Shown piece after piece: positions 53,896 through 62,735 of a DNA stretch of 64,000 bases (the first letter of the stretch is position 1; each line of letters begins with the position of its first letter). The translations under genes and the position numbers were made by a program. The notes under the pieces were generated by a model. The model was not told the origin of the DNA and did not search any database. It was given only the letters and a program-made list of their open reading frames with translations. Source of the DNA: Limihaloglobus sulfuriphilus (GTDB taxonomy: Bacteria; Planctomycetota; Phycisphaerae; Sedimentisphaerales; Sedimentisphaeraceae); assembly GCF_001999965.1 (NCBI RefSeq), contig NZ_CP019646.1, positions 186,001 to 250,000 on the forward strand, given 5' to 3'.

Positions 53896-55446
53896 TTATT
53901 CCTTGAGCCAGTTTTCCAGGAAAATAAGAAGGTCATCGACATTGACTGCATTGTCATAGTTTCTGTCATAGCCCTGGCAGAAATCGTCCCAGAAACATTC
54001 GGTATTGCCCCACCAGGCATTAAAGCCCGCGAAGTCCGCCGCGTTTACAGACGGAGCTGCCAGAAGTGTAACTTCATGCGATACATCGCTATCGTACATT
54101 TCCACATCGTCGGATGCATCCTGGAATCCGGACTTTGACACTTTTATATTGTGGAACATGCCCCATTCAGAGCCGGGCAGCTCCAGTGATGCCTGGCCGT
54201 TTGCGTCGGTGAAGTCCTCCACCGCGCCGACAGTCATTTCCATGCCGAACGATATTGTCGGCGAGAACACCCTTGCAGCTTCAACCGGTTCTTGAGATAT
54301 GTCCTTGACGGTAACATTTACAAAATAAAAATTCTCGCAGCTGAACCATGTCTGGCCTGCAATGGAATCGTTTTTAGTGATATAGAGTGTGTAGTAATCC
54401 TTTGAGAGGCCGCTGAGGATTGTCAGCTCGATGGTCTCATCATCAACGTATGCGAAGGTGAAATCTTTTTCCACCGGTCCGGCTTCTCCGCCCGCAATCG
54501 CGGCAGAGTAGGTGCTTGTCTGAAAATCTTTGCCCAGCTCCGGGCTGGAGATTTTAAGCACGAGGTCCTGATCAGAAGCCTTGGCCGTTTCAGATACGAG
54601 TCCATCTGTTATGCTCAGCATCTCTGCTGGGGCGGAGTGGCTTGTATAACGTCCGGCAGATGTACTCGGGTTAAATGCACCGTATGCGGGGAATATGATC
54701 TCGTATGAAGATGCGTTTGACTGCGGTTCCAGGAAGAATGCCCCGTATGCCGGTATTAAAGAGATGCCCCGTTCGGGGTCGCTTTGGGTAATTTCTTCCA
54801 CGCTGCTGTCGTTGTAAGTGATTCGCAGTACGCCGTCGCTTAGCGGGTATCCGAAGTTCATATCATAAAAGAAATTCAGACCGCCGGTGTTATCGGTAAA
54901 GCTGAACAGCTCGACTTCATCGTTCCATTCTTTCGGCTCAAAAGATATTTCTGTACCCTCGTTCCAGAGCTGCAGTGAGCAGGTTTTGTAAGAGGCCGGG
55001 TATTGTAAGTCCTGCCACAGACCCACCGGCTGTACACCTTCGCCTGCCGGTATAAGCCGTATAACTATAAACGCGTCGCTGGTATATTGAGTCTCTCCTA
55101 TTATCACAGAGCCGGTAACGGTAAATGCGGTTCGTTTCCACCCGTTTTCAAGGTCCGTGGTTACGGCCGATTCAACGCTCAGTCCGGACATTATATTGTA
55201 CACGCTGCCGGTTCCCAGAGGGCTTACTACCGCAGGGTCATAATCTACGGAAAATACAGCGTCTGTGAATGTGACATTATCTACTAAAACATACAGATTC
55301 ATATGTCCGTTTGTGACCGGAGATCTGAATGAGGATGAATTCCATCCATCAGACCAGTTTGCTGATACCCATGCGTTGGGCACTGCCGTAAGTGAAGAAA
55401 CTGTAAACAAGACCGCTGAAACCAAAATCAAAAACTTAGTTCTCAT
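53896..55446 (-). CDS. Secreted protein with cohesin-like N-terminus and dockerin-like C-terminus
   Basis: A signal peptide (about 1-21) is followed by a domain of about 130 residues resembling a type I/II cohesin (NLYVLVDNVTFTDAVFSVDY, then DPAVVSPLG and SDAFIVIRLIPAGEGVQPVG). The middle has beta domains, including a carboxypeptidase-regulatory-like repeat (NVTVKDISQEPVEAARVFSP, DANGQASLELPG). The C-terminus is a dockerin-like unit with Asn/Asp loops (GYDRNYDNAVNVDDLLIFLE). One chain could thus both receive and make such contacts. It heads a two-gene unit with the GH5 enzyme. The cohesin call is tentative; the dockerin-like EF-hand is clearer. Confidence 0.6.
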   Translation of the reverse strand: MRTKFLILVSAVLFTVSSLTAVPNAWVSANWSDGWNSSSFRSPVTNGHMNLYVLVDNVTFTDAVFSVDYDPAVVSPLGTGSVYNIMSGLSVESAVTTDLENGWKRTAFTVTGSVIIGETQYTSDAFIVIRLIPAGEGVQPVGLWQDLQYPASYKTCSLQLWNEGTEISFEPKEWNDEVELFSFTDNTGGLNFFYDMNFGYPLSDGVLRITYNDSSVEEITQSDPERGISLIPAYGAFFLEPQSNASSYEIIFPAYGAFNPSTSAGRYTSHSAPAEMLSITDGLVSETAKASDQDLVLKISSPELGKDFQTSTYSAAIAGGEAGPVEKDFTFAYVDDETIELTILSGLSKDYYTLYITKNDSIAGQTWFSCENFYFVNVTVKDISQEPVEAARVFSPTISFGMEMTVGAVEDFTDANGQASLELPGSEWGMFHNIKVSKSGFQDASDDVEMYDSDVSHEVTLLAAPSVNAADFAGFNAWWGNTECFWDDFCQGYDRNYDNAVNVDDLLIFLENWLKE

Positions 55447-55450
55447 AGTA

Positions 55451-55475
55451 CCTCTTTTCTGAGAGGAAACCTCTC
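55451..55475 (-). promoter_or_regulatory. Leader with two competing hairpins over the ribosome site
   Basis: On the minus strand GAGAGG (55475-55470), TTT and CCTCTC (55466-55461) form a tight hairpin. The same CCTCT can instead pair with AGAGG (55455-55451), the apparent ribosome site of the 55446 start. The two pairings exclude each other, so the leader could switch translation of the cohesin/dockerin-like gene. Confidence 0.4.
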
Positions 55476-55662
55476 TAAAATAGTGTGTAGTTATATCGAC
55501 AAATCATTTATTTACAAATATCCAGACATTATGAATCTACAACTAAAATCATATCATGTCAAGACTTATGTTTTAGCCGAGAAGTTTTGTTGGCGTAAGA
55601 TGTTTTAAGTAAATGGTTTATGTGCTGATTCGAATAGTGAAGTTTGTCCACAGGAACGCAAT

Positions 55663-55707
55663 ATTACCCAGCCCGCAATGTTTCAATTGCACTGCGGGAT
55701 TGGTAAT
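55663..55707. repeat. Strong hairpin without T run in the gap before the symporter 3' end
   Basis: ATTACC + CCCGCAATG (55663-55680) pair with CACTGCGGG + GGTAAT (55690-55707) around a small internal loop and a 9-base terminal loop. It may stabilise the 3' end of the symporter message. The remaining 315-base gap between 55447 and 55761 holds no gene. Confidence 0.5.
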
Positions 55708-55761
55708 AGTTCTTGTTTGTTATTGGTTATGGCGGCTGTTAACCGGTGCGGTTGTTATGCG

Positions 55762-57291
55762 TCAAGTTTGGGGCGTGGACGTCTTTGGGCTCCTAAACAG
55801 CGATGTTCCGCATGCCACGACAACAAGGGTAATATTTACGAGTGCGGCAGTCCAGTATTCGTGGAATACGAACGTCAGTTTTGCCGGCAGCCAGCCGAAG
55901 AAGCTCATCATAAGATAGAGATTAAGTGCTATGGCAGCCGCCATACCGGTAATGATTGAGAAGTTGTCTATGCGTTTTACGAAGAAACCCAGCAAAAAGA
56001 TACCCAGGATGCAGCCGCCGAATACCGAGCTGAGAATAAAGCCCAGATCAACGATGGATTCACGCGGTATGAAATGGAATGCTATCGCGCCGAGAATCAT
56101 CATTGTGCCGGCAATCATGGCGAATGTCTTTGCCATTTTCAAGTAATAGGTGTCGTCTCTCTCTGTTGAGATGTATCTTTTTAGGAAATCGACAGTTACG
56201 AGTGTACTGATGGCGTTTATCGATGAGTCAAGCGAGCTCATGGCCGCCGCGAGACAGGCCGCGATTATCAGTCCTGCCACGCCTGCTGGTATTTGTGTCA
56301 GAATGAAGTAGGGCAGCACCTGGTCGGGATCCATGTTGGCGACGGCCTGATCGGGGAAAACCTTGTAGATTGCAAACAGGCATGTTCCCAGAAAGAAGAA
56401 TGAGAGCCAGGTCGGCACGCTCAAAATTGCGCAGATTGCGGTTGCTTTTCTGGCTTCTCGCATTGATTTGGCCGCGATGTATCTCTGAATGACGTTCTGG
56501 TTGCTTGAGTATTCTGTCGTGAAACCGATCAGCCCGATCAGAAGCATTGTAAAAAATGTCCGTTCGTTGAGGTTCAACTCAAACGAGCCGATACTGAACT
56601 TGTCGTGTGCAAGGCCGATGTCGATTATCTGTGAGAGTCCCTCGGGCATCTTTGTTACGATGACGCCAAAGCATACAATCCCGCCGCCAAGCAGGATTAT
56701 TGTCTGGACAACGTCTGTCCAGATAACGGCTTCGATACCACCCAGCACGGTGTAAAAGCTGATAAAAATGCCGCCGATGATTATTACAAGTATAATGTGC
56801 TGGCCGGTGATAAAGGCTATCGGAATTGATACCAGATACAGCACTGTGCTGAGCCGGAGCAGCTGGAGAAATACAAAGCTCAAAGATGCGTAGAGCCTCA
56901 CCCAGTGCGAAAATCTGTGTTCAAGGAATTCAAACGCCGATGTTATCTTTCTCTCGCGGAAATAGGGGATAAAAAATATAATGGCAAACACCGCGACAAT
57001 CGGCAGTGTCAGGTTTGGGATTATGTTTCGGTAGTCCAGCACGTAAGCCGCCGCCGGCAGTGCCAGGAATGTGACAGAACTGATTGATGTGCCGAGCATG
57101 GATATTCCAATCGCCCAGCCGGGGAAAGAACGGTTTCCCAGGAAGTATTCCTCTGTGCTGTTGTTCTTTCTGGAGAAATATACGCCGACCAGGGCCATGC
57201 CGATCAGAAAGATAAGTATTACGATGATATCTGGCAGTCTGAAATTTATTACAGACTCCGTCTCGGCGACAGCAAGCAATGTGTTAAACAT
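55762..57291 (-). CDS. Sodium:solute symporter (SSS family)
   Basis: 509 residues with 13 expected membrane helices. STEEYFLGNRSFPGWAIGIS and MLGTSISSVTFLALPA at the N-terminus, and FTTEYSSNQNVIQRYIAAKS and AAAMSSLDSSINAISTLVTV further on, are SGLT-like signatures for Na+ and sugar binding. Unlike the symporter at 5263 it has normal length. It lies 15 bases after the giant beta-helix gene, in a locus headed by a LacI regulator, so its cargo is probably the released sugar. Confidence 0.92.
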   Translation of the reverse strand: MFNTLLAVAETESVINFRLPDIIVILIFLIGMALVGVYFSRKNNSTEEYFLGNRSFPGWAIGISMLGTSISSVTFLALPAAAYVLDYRNIIPNLTLPIVAVFAIIFFIPYFRERKITSAFEFLEHRFSHWVRLYASLSFVFLQLLRLSTVLYLVSIPIAFITGQHIILVIIIGGIFISFYTVLGGIEAVIWTDVVQTIILLGGGIVCFGVIVTKMPEGLSQIIDIGLAHDKFSIGSFELNLNERTFFTMLLIGLIGFTTEYSSNQNVIQRYIAAKSMREARKATAICAILSVPTWLSFFFLGTCLFAIYKVFPDQAVANMDPDQVLPYFILTQIPAGVAGLIIAACLAAAMSSLDSSINAISTLVTVDFLKRYISTERDDTYYLKMAKTFAMIAGTMMILGAIAFHFIPRESIVDLGFILSSVFGGCILGIFLLGFFVKRIDNFSIITGMAAAIALNLYLMMSFFGWLPAKLTFVFHEYWTAALVNITLVVVACGTSLFRSPKTSTPQT

Positions 57292-57306
57292 AAAATGATT
57301 CCTTTT

Positions 57307-60300
57307 TTATCTCATAATCGGCACGAGCCTGTAACTGCTCTGGTTCTGGTCCTGCGGGTTTACGCCAACCCAGTAGGCCGCAGCGGAGACGGTTCCAGGG
57401 TTTTTTGTGAGTATTGCTATGGAGTTTTTCCACAGCTGATAGTCTGAATAAAACTGTTGTTTTGAAATGCCGTTTGTTCTCAGATACAAATCCATTTGAG
57501 GGTCTGCGTAGAGTCTGCCGGCGGATATTGCAAGAGGCGTTGAATTTATGACATCCAGTTCAAGCTCTCTTAATGGCGTGTTGTCTGTATCGTTGAAAAA
57601 GTAGAGTTTTTGCGGGCCTGAGAGTGTGTTTGCCAGCAGATCTTCTGTTTTGAGTTTCGCGTTTGAGATTTTGACCTCGTCTATGAGACCGTTGAAACCC
57701 CTGCTCCTTACCCATGATGCCCCGATTACGAGGCTCTCACCGGTTATCTGTAGGTCTTTTCGCGGGTGAGCGGCCTTGGAGAATGTTTGCTCAATGCCGT
57801 TGACCCAGATGCTTGTGTTGTTTGTCTCGGATGAACCGTCATGGGCGAACGCGACGTGGTACCACTGGCCGGCAGCGAGATCTGCAGGGTGGGAGAAGGA
57901 GTGGCCTGTGCCGTCTTCTGAATAGTAATACCCGTTTAACATTCCAACGCCTTCGCTGCGCTGGGTAACTCTAAGAAAATACACGTCCTTGTTAAAGTTT
58001 TCCCCGTCTTTGCCGCCCAGTGATATGATCATGTACGGGTTGTAGTAATCAAACGTATTTTCCGGTATAGAGTCAAGTTTAATCCATGCCTGAACAGTGA
58101 AAGTGTCAGTGTTAAACTCGCTGAGGTCTTCTGTGGATTCAGGGCGAACCAAATCGATATTGCCGTCAGGGCGGCCATCCGCGCTGATATAGTGCAGACA
58201 ATTTCCTGTATATCCTTCTGTTGACCACTCGGGATCCTGCCATGTACTGGCGCTTGAACCAAGACGAAGCGTCGGCCCGCCAATGCCGGGATAGGCGTAC
58301 TGGCCGGTGTTTTCCTCGAACTGCCAGCAGCCGAGCGTCTGGTTTTCATCGGTTACCGCTTCGGTAAGGACGATGTTTTCCTTGACTGTCTGGCCGTCAA
58401 AACTTCCCACAGCAATATTGTGCCACTTTTTGCCGTAATCTGCGCAGCTCTTGTATAGGCCGTCTATTCTGATTTTATAGATAAGCGCCGGCCCTGGTGA
58501 GTACGTTATCGCGGCTATTTCGTCCTGCGATGCCCTGCCGTCAAATTCTCCGGCGGCGATATCGATTATGTCCTCTGCAACGCCTGTTACGGAGGCCTGC
58601 CAGCTCAGGTCGCTTGGTTTGAGGCATGTAATTTCAGTAGTTCCGGAAACCTTTACCGCGATTTCATCATAATCATCCGTGTCAGTGGTGAAATTCCCGG
58701 CAGTAAGGGCGGTTATGGGGTTTGTGTTGTCCTCAAGCAGGACGGCAGAGGGCAGCCGGAAGCCTTTATGGAATATATAAACGGGATATTTGCCCTGCTG
58801 GTCGGGCTGTGAGCTGACCGCGGCTATCTCAAAATTGTCGTTTTCTTTTAACCAGCCGCCGTCGGGCAGGAAATTGCCGACAGCGATTTTGTTCCAGCGG
58901 CGCTCGCTCCTGCCGCACCTGTCCAGCTCATTGCCCCGCTGGTCAAATATGGCTATGGTGTAATAATCCACGTTTGATATGTTTGAGACGGGCTGATCCC
59001 ATATAACTGCGATCTCATCGCCTGCTTCAAATACCGCCATGTCACCAACCGCTATGTCTATCGGCTTTTTGGGGTTAACGGAATAAAAGTCCTGCCGCGG
59101 ATTATCCCTGTACCATTGCCGGGCAACAACCGAATAGTCGCTCAGGTCGATTTTGCCGTCTCCGGTCGTATCTGTTGTCTGTGGGTTAAAAGGTATATCC
59201 GCCGGCGCGGAAAGCCAGCTGTTTTTGAGCAGTTTCAGGTCTTTGGCGTCCGTATTCATATCGCTGTTGATGTCACTTTTTTCGGGCTTCACCAGTGAAT
59301 CGGCGATAATGAACTCAACGCCGGCATGGTTATGAACAACCGGAGTGCCGCCCGGGCAGATGATATGGAAAAATTTCTCGCTTTTCGGGATATAGCTGCC
59401 GGATTGGTTTGTGTAGCCCAGGTAAGAGGCGTAAGCGGTGTAGTCGTCAGAGACTGACCACAGCCAGAGATTATCGCCGGGCTGGTCGATTGTATTGTGG
59501 TGCACGGCGTAGAACATGTTCAGCAGAGCCATGTCAATTTCTGTATTGATGAAAGTATTGTCAGAGATTGAATTAAAATTGCTTCTGTTGAGAATGCCGA
59601 TTTTGCAGTTTGCGAACTGGTTGTCAGATACAATGTTATCCATCGTATAGCATCGGGTTTCGTCGGAGTTGTCGTTATTGCTGAAATTGGCCTGCCGCGG
59701 TGCAAAATCGATCGCAATATGATAATTTTCAAAGGTGTTGTTTGTGATATTGTTATTTCTCGGAGCCAGCTCGCGAACATCGAGGTTTTCTCCGCGGTTT
59801 CTGTAGAGTGATATAGCGGTGTGATAAGGGCGGTTATAGTATGCTGCCGGCAGAAATGAGTTTCCGCTGACCAGGTAGTCCCTGCACGCGTCTATGACTA
59901 TGTCGGCGTATGAAGGAACGCCGCGGGTGTTGTTGTCTCTGAAGGTGCAGTTTTGGATGATCCAGTCGTATGAATTGTATTCGCAGTAAAAACCGCCCAT
60001 GACATTTTCTTCGAAAACACAGTTTTGTACCGTACCGTTCTGGCCTCTTGGGAAGACTCCCCAGATGTCTCTGATAAAATTGATATTCTGGACATCAACT
60101 TTTCTTCGGTGGTCATGGTGGAAGGCTATGCCCCTTGAAAATCCTTTTATTGTCATGTTGTGGATAATGCTTCTGCGGTCGCCGGCCTGTGAATATTCGG
60201 TCTGGTAAAATATAAAGCAGTTTTCATCCGAGTATTCATCGAGGCTTATCCTGTGTGTGTAGTAGTAATAGAGGTCTCTGGCAAGGTCGGCGTCGGTCCT

Positions 60301-60624
60301 GGCGTCGATGGTAATGCCGTTGCCGTCGATACTTATATCGCTGTTATCTGATACAACAAAGACAGACGGCAGGCCGCCGATGATCCGTTTGACATACGAT
60401 GAGTCGAAATGCCATGGGGTTGTCTTGTCCGCGAATGCCAGTGATACGTCGATTTCGAAGGGTTCAACGATTTTGCCGTCCTGGTCATACCAGTTTGACC
60501 ATCTCGTTTGGTTCCAGGGGTCGAAACCGGCGCCTCCATCTAGCATAACTTCTGATACAGGGCGAGCTTGCGCAAAAAGGGCAAGGCAGACTAACGTTGT
60601 GAAGAGTATTTTTCTTGTTGTCAT
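57307..60624 (-). CDS. Giant secreted protein: beta helix, dockerin-like, FG-GAP-like and LamG modules
   Basis: About 1105 residues. ATG 60624 (MTTRKILFTTLVCLALFAQA) gives a clean signal peptide; the frame extends to 60663. The order is: right-handed parallel beta helix (about 85-430, many NCTF/NNTF turns such as GTVQNCVFEENVMGGFYCEY); dockerin-like EF-hand pair (about 450-515, DTTGDGKIDLSDYSVVARQW); FG-GAP-like repeats (AVGNFLPDGG, AAGEFDGRASQDEI); a LamG domain (about 770-1000) with YFLRVTQRSEGVGMLNGY; and a final FG-GAP-like piece. The helix may be a polysaccharide lyase, but no catalytic residues are assigned. It shares its LamG module with the two genes at 61864 and 62736. Confidence 0.82.
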   Translation of the reverse strand: MTTRKILFTTLVCLALFAQARPVSEVMLDGGAGFDPWNQTRWSNWYDQDGKIVEPFEIDVSLAFADKTTPWHFDSSYVKRIIGGLPSVFVVSDNSDISIDGNGITIDARTDADLARDLYYYYTHRISLDEYSDENCFIFYQTEYSQAGDRRSIIHNMTIKGFSRGIAFHHDHRRKVDVQNINFIRDIWGVFPRGQNGTVQNCVFEENVMGGFYCEYNSYDWIIQNCTFRDNNTRGVPSYADIVIDACRDYLVSGNSFLPAAYYNRPYHTAISLYRNRGENLDVRELAPRNNNITNNTFENYHIAIDFAPRQANFSNNDNSDETRCYTMDNIVSDNQFANCKIGILNRSNFNSISDNTFINTEIDMALLNMFYAVHHNTIDQPGDNLWLWSVSDDYTAYASYLGYTNQSGSYIPKSEKFFHIICPGGTPVVHNHAGVEFIIADSLVKPEKSDINSDMNTDAKDLKLLKNSWLSAPADIPFNPQTTDTTGDGKIDLSDYSVVARQWYRDNPRQDFYSVNPKKPIDIAVGDMAVFEAGDEIAVIWDQPVSNISNVDYYTIAIFDQRGNELDRCGRSERRWNKIAVGNFLPDGGWLKENDNFEIAAVSSQPDQQGKYPVYIFHKGFRLPSAVLLEDNTNPITALTAGNFTTDTDDYDEIAVKVSGTTEITCLKPSDLSWQASVTGVAEDIIDIAAGEFDGRASQDEIAAITYSPGPALIYKIRIDGLYKSCADYGKKWHNIAVGSFDGQTVKENIVLTEAVTDENQTLGCWQFEENTGQYAYPGIGGPTLRLGSSASTWQDPEWSTEGYTGNCLHYISADGRPDGNIDLVRPESTEDLSEFNTDTFTVQAWIKLDSIPENTFDYYNPYMIISLGGKDGENFNKDVYFLRVTQRSEGVGMLNGYYYSEDGTGHSFSHPADLAAGQWYHVAFAHDGSSETNNTSIWVNGIEQTFSKAAHPRKDLQITGESLVIGASWVRSRGFNGLIDEVKISNAKLKTEDLLANTLSGPQKLYFFNDTDNTPLRELELDVINSTPLAISAGRLYADPQMDLYLRTNGISKQQFYSDYQLWKNSIAILTKNPGTVSAAAYWVGVNPQDQNQSSYRLVPIMR

Positions 60625-60690
60625 AGTGCCTGTAGAATTTACTTTTGCGGCGGGTAAAGTCAAGACAAAAACGGCTTGTTTAAAAAAAAT

Positions 60691-60730
60691 ATGAAAATTT
60701 TCTTGACAATTTTCATAGATGTTTTACTAT
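60691..60730 (+). promoter_or_regulatory. Operator/promoter between the LacI regulator and the beta-helix operon
   Basis: The inverted repeat ATGAAAATT (60691-60699) / AATTTTCAT (60708-60716) overlaps a perfect -35 box TTGACA (60703-60708). TACTAT (60725-60730) follows after 16 bases. The site lies between divergent genes and is well placed for autoregulation by the LacI-type protein. Transcription would start at about 60737, the A of the regulator's ATG, suggesting a leaderless message. Confidence 0.6.
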
Positions 60731-60736
60731 GCACTC

Positions 60737-61774
60737 ATGGTTTCGATAACTGAAATAGCAGATATGGCCGGCGTGTCGCCCGCAACGGTGTCCAGAACGC
60801 TTACCAAAAGCGCAAAGGTCTCCGATGAAACTCTGGCCAGAATTGAAGAGGCTATGGAGAAAAGCGGCTATTCGCTGGAAATACACCGCAAACGAAATAA
60901 TTCCCGCGTAGCAAGGGTCAAGAATATAGCATTTCTGATTCTCAGCCGCGATGTACTTCAGGATTACTCCTCCTCATTTAATAAGACAACCCGGGCGGTC
61001 AGCTCGGCAATAATTCAGTCTCACGCCAATATGATTCACGCATACGTTGATAAGCTGGACAATCTGCCCCCCGCGGTCGCCAACGGCACTATAGACGGGC
61101 TGGTTCTCAGCGGCTCATGCAGTGATGATCAGGTTATGAAAATGATTTCGGGAATTCCCAAAGTCTGGCTCAGTTCCCACCGCGAGGGTGAAATGGTTCT
61201 TCCTCTGGTTGGAAATGAAGGCATCGGCAAGATGGCGGCGGGTTATCTTTCGCGGCGGGGGCACAAAAAAATTGCTTTTCTGAATGCCTTTTCAGAGCAT
61301 TTGGCAATGGCTACAAGGAGTGATTTTTTTGAGTTCTATGCCCGCAAAAATGATGTTGATGTTGAGCTTTTCACAAAGAGAAACAGGGAAAAGACTTACA
61401 ACTCGATACATGAGATTAAGCATGCCCTCGAAGAGCTGATTGATCAATGGGCGTCGCAGCCCTCGCGGGCAACGGGGCTGTTTATCCCCCTCGATATCCA
61501 GGTGGCAATCTGTTATGAAATCCTGGCGGCAAAAGGCATAAAAGCCGGTATAGATGTCGATATTATCGGCTGTGATAACGATGAGGCGGCGTTGATGGGT
61601 CTAAGCCCTAAGCCGGCAACAATTGAAATCGGTGCCGCGGCAATGGGTTACCGCGCTGTTCAGGAGCTCATGTGGAGAATCGATAATCCCCATGCGAAAA
61701 AGCATGACAGTGTTACAGTCGTGGTAGAGCCGAAGCTTGTGCCGGGCGGCGTAACAGATTTTTTTGTAAAATAG
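60737..61774 (+). CDS. LacI-family transcriptional regulator
   Basis: About 345 residues. The LacI helix-turn-helix and hinge are at the N-terminus (ITEIADMAGVSPATVSRTLT, then KSAKVSDETLARIEEAMEKS). A periplasmic-binding-protein-like effector domain follows (DGLVLSG, LSRRGHKKIAFLNAF, DIIGCDNDEAALMG). ATG 60737 gives the standard N-terminus; ATG 60719 would lie inside the candidate promoter. It probably represses the divergent beta-helix/symporter operon, and perhaps the downstream LamG genes, until a sugar effector binds. Confidence 0.92.
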   Translation: MVSITEIADMAGVSPATVSRTLTKSAKVSDETLARIEEAMEKSGYSLEIHRKRNNSRVARVKNIAFLILSRDVLQDYSSSFNKTTRAVSSAIIQSHANMIHAYVDKLDNLPPAVANGTIDGLVLSGSCSDDQVMKMISGIPKVWLSSHREGEMVLPLVGNEGIGKMAAGYLSRRGHKKIAFLNAFSEHLAMATRSDFFEFYARKNDVDVELFTKRNREKTYNSIHEIKHALEELIDQWASQPSRATGLFIPLDIQVAICYEILAAKGIKAGIDVDIIGCDNDEAALMGLSPKPATIEIGAAAMGYRAVQELMWRIDNPHAKKHDSVTVVVEPKLVPGGVTDFFVK

Positions 61775-61796
61775 AAATAGATTTTCAGATGTTTTG

Positions 61797-61818
61797 GCCG
61801 CCTGTTAGTGGTGGCGGC
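61797..61818. other. GC-rich hairpin between the LacI gene and the LamG gene
   Basis: GCCGCC (61797-61802) and GGCGGC (61813-61818) form a stem with a 10-base loop, 22 bases after the regulator's stop. It lacks a T run directly after it, so it may be a weak terminator or a stability element. Confidence 0.4.
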
Positions 61819-61863
61819 TGAAATGATAAATTTTTGTGAATCCTTATTAGAAAGGGAAAGAAA

Positions 61864-62697
61864 ATGTTAAAGAAAATGTTATTTATCGTGGTATTGTTAA
61901 TGTTAGCAATTTATGCAAATGCAGCAAAAATCGGCGACTGGTCCTTTGACGAGGGCGAGGGCCAGTGGACGTATAATTCGGTTCCGGGTTATACGGACCT
62001 CAGGCGAGGCTCGAGCGACGGCACATGGCAGGACCCGCAATGGTCAACCGAGGGCTACAGCGGCAACTGCCTGCATTTCATTGGTGAGCAAGGCAGCGGC
62101 GATGGCGATACCGACATACTGCGGCCAAACAGCACAGCGGATTTAAGTGCTTTCTACACGCAGACTTTTACGGTTGATGCCTGCATAAACCTCGATTCGA
62201 TTCCGCTGAATACGTTCGACTGGTACAATCCTTACACGATTATCTCTTTCGGCGGCAAAGACGCGTTGAACAACAACAAGGACGTATATTTCCTTAGAGT
62301 TACGCAGCGCAGCGAAGGTGTTGGAATGCTAAACGGCTATTTCTATTCAGAAGACGGTGTCGGGCATTCATTCTCCCACTCGGCGGATATCCTTGCCGGT
62401 CAATGGTACAATGTCGGCTTCTCTGTTGACAGCTCATCAACCACTGACAACGTAAGCCTTTGGGTTAACGGCATCGAAGAGACCAAAAGCTCATCGTCAG
62501 TAGCAAGAACCGACTTGACGATTAACGGCGAGAGCCTTGTTCTGGGAGCTATGTACGCAAGGTCCAGGTCACTTAACGGCCGCCTTGATGAAGTAAAGTT
62601 CTATGACAGCGTAGAAGCAGTTCCCGAGCCGGCTACATTTGCCCTTATGGCAGGTGCGGCATGTTTCGGTGTTCTTCGCAGAAAAGATAAAAAATAA
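61864..62697 (+). CDS. LamG-domain PEP-CTERM protein
   Basis: A signal peptide (1-20, ending YANA) is followed by one LamG/concanavalin-like domain of about 225 residues (SFDEGEGQWTYNSVPGYTDL, YFLRVTQRSEGVGMLNGYFY). The PEP-CTERM signal VPEPATFALMAGAACFGVLR plus RKDKK ends it. The domain is very close to that of the giant protein at 57307 and of the next gene, down to long stretches of DNA identity. AAAGGGAAAG precedes the ATG. It is probably a surface sugar-binding protein. Confidence 0.85.
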   Translation: MLKKMLFIVVLLMLAIYANAAKIGDWSFDEGEGQWTYNSVPGYTDLRRGSSDGTWQDPQWSTEGYSGNCLHFIGEQGSGDGDTDILRPNSTADLSAFYTQTFTVDACINLDSIPLNTFDWYNPYTIISFGGKDALNNNKDVYFLRVTQRSEGVGMLNGYFYSEDGVGHSFSHSADILAGQWYNVGFSVDSSSTTDNVSLWVNGIEETKSSSSVARTDLTINGESLVLGAMYARSRSLNGRLDEVKFYDSVEAVPEPATFALMAGAACFGVLRRKDKK

Positions 62698-62735
62698 CAC
62701 TAATTTTATTGTTTAGAGTTAATAGAGGTATTCAA

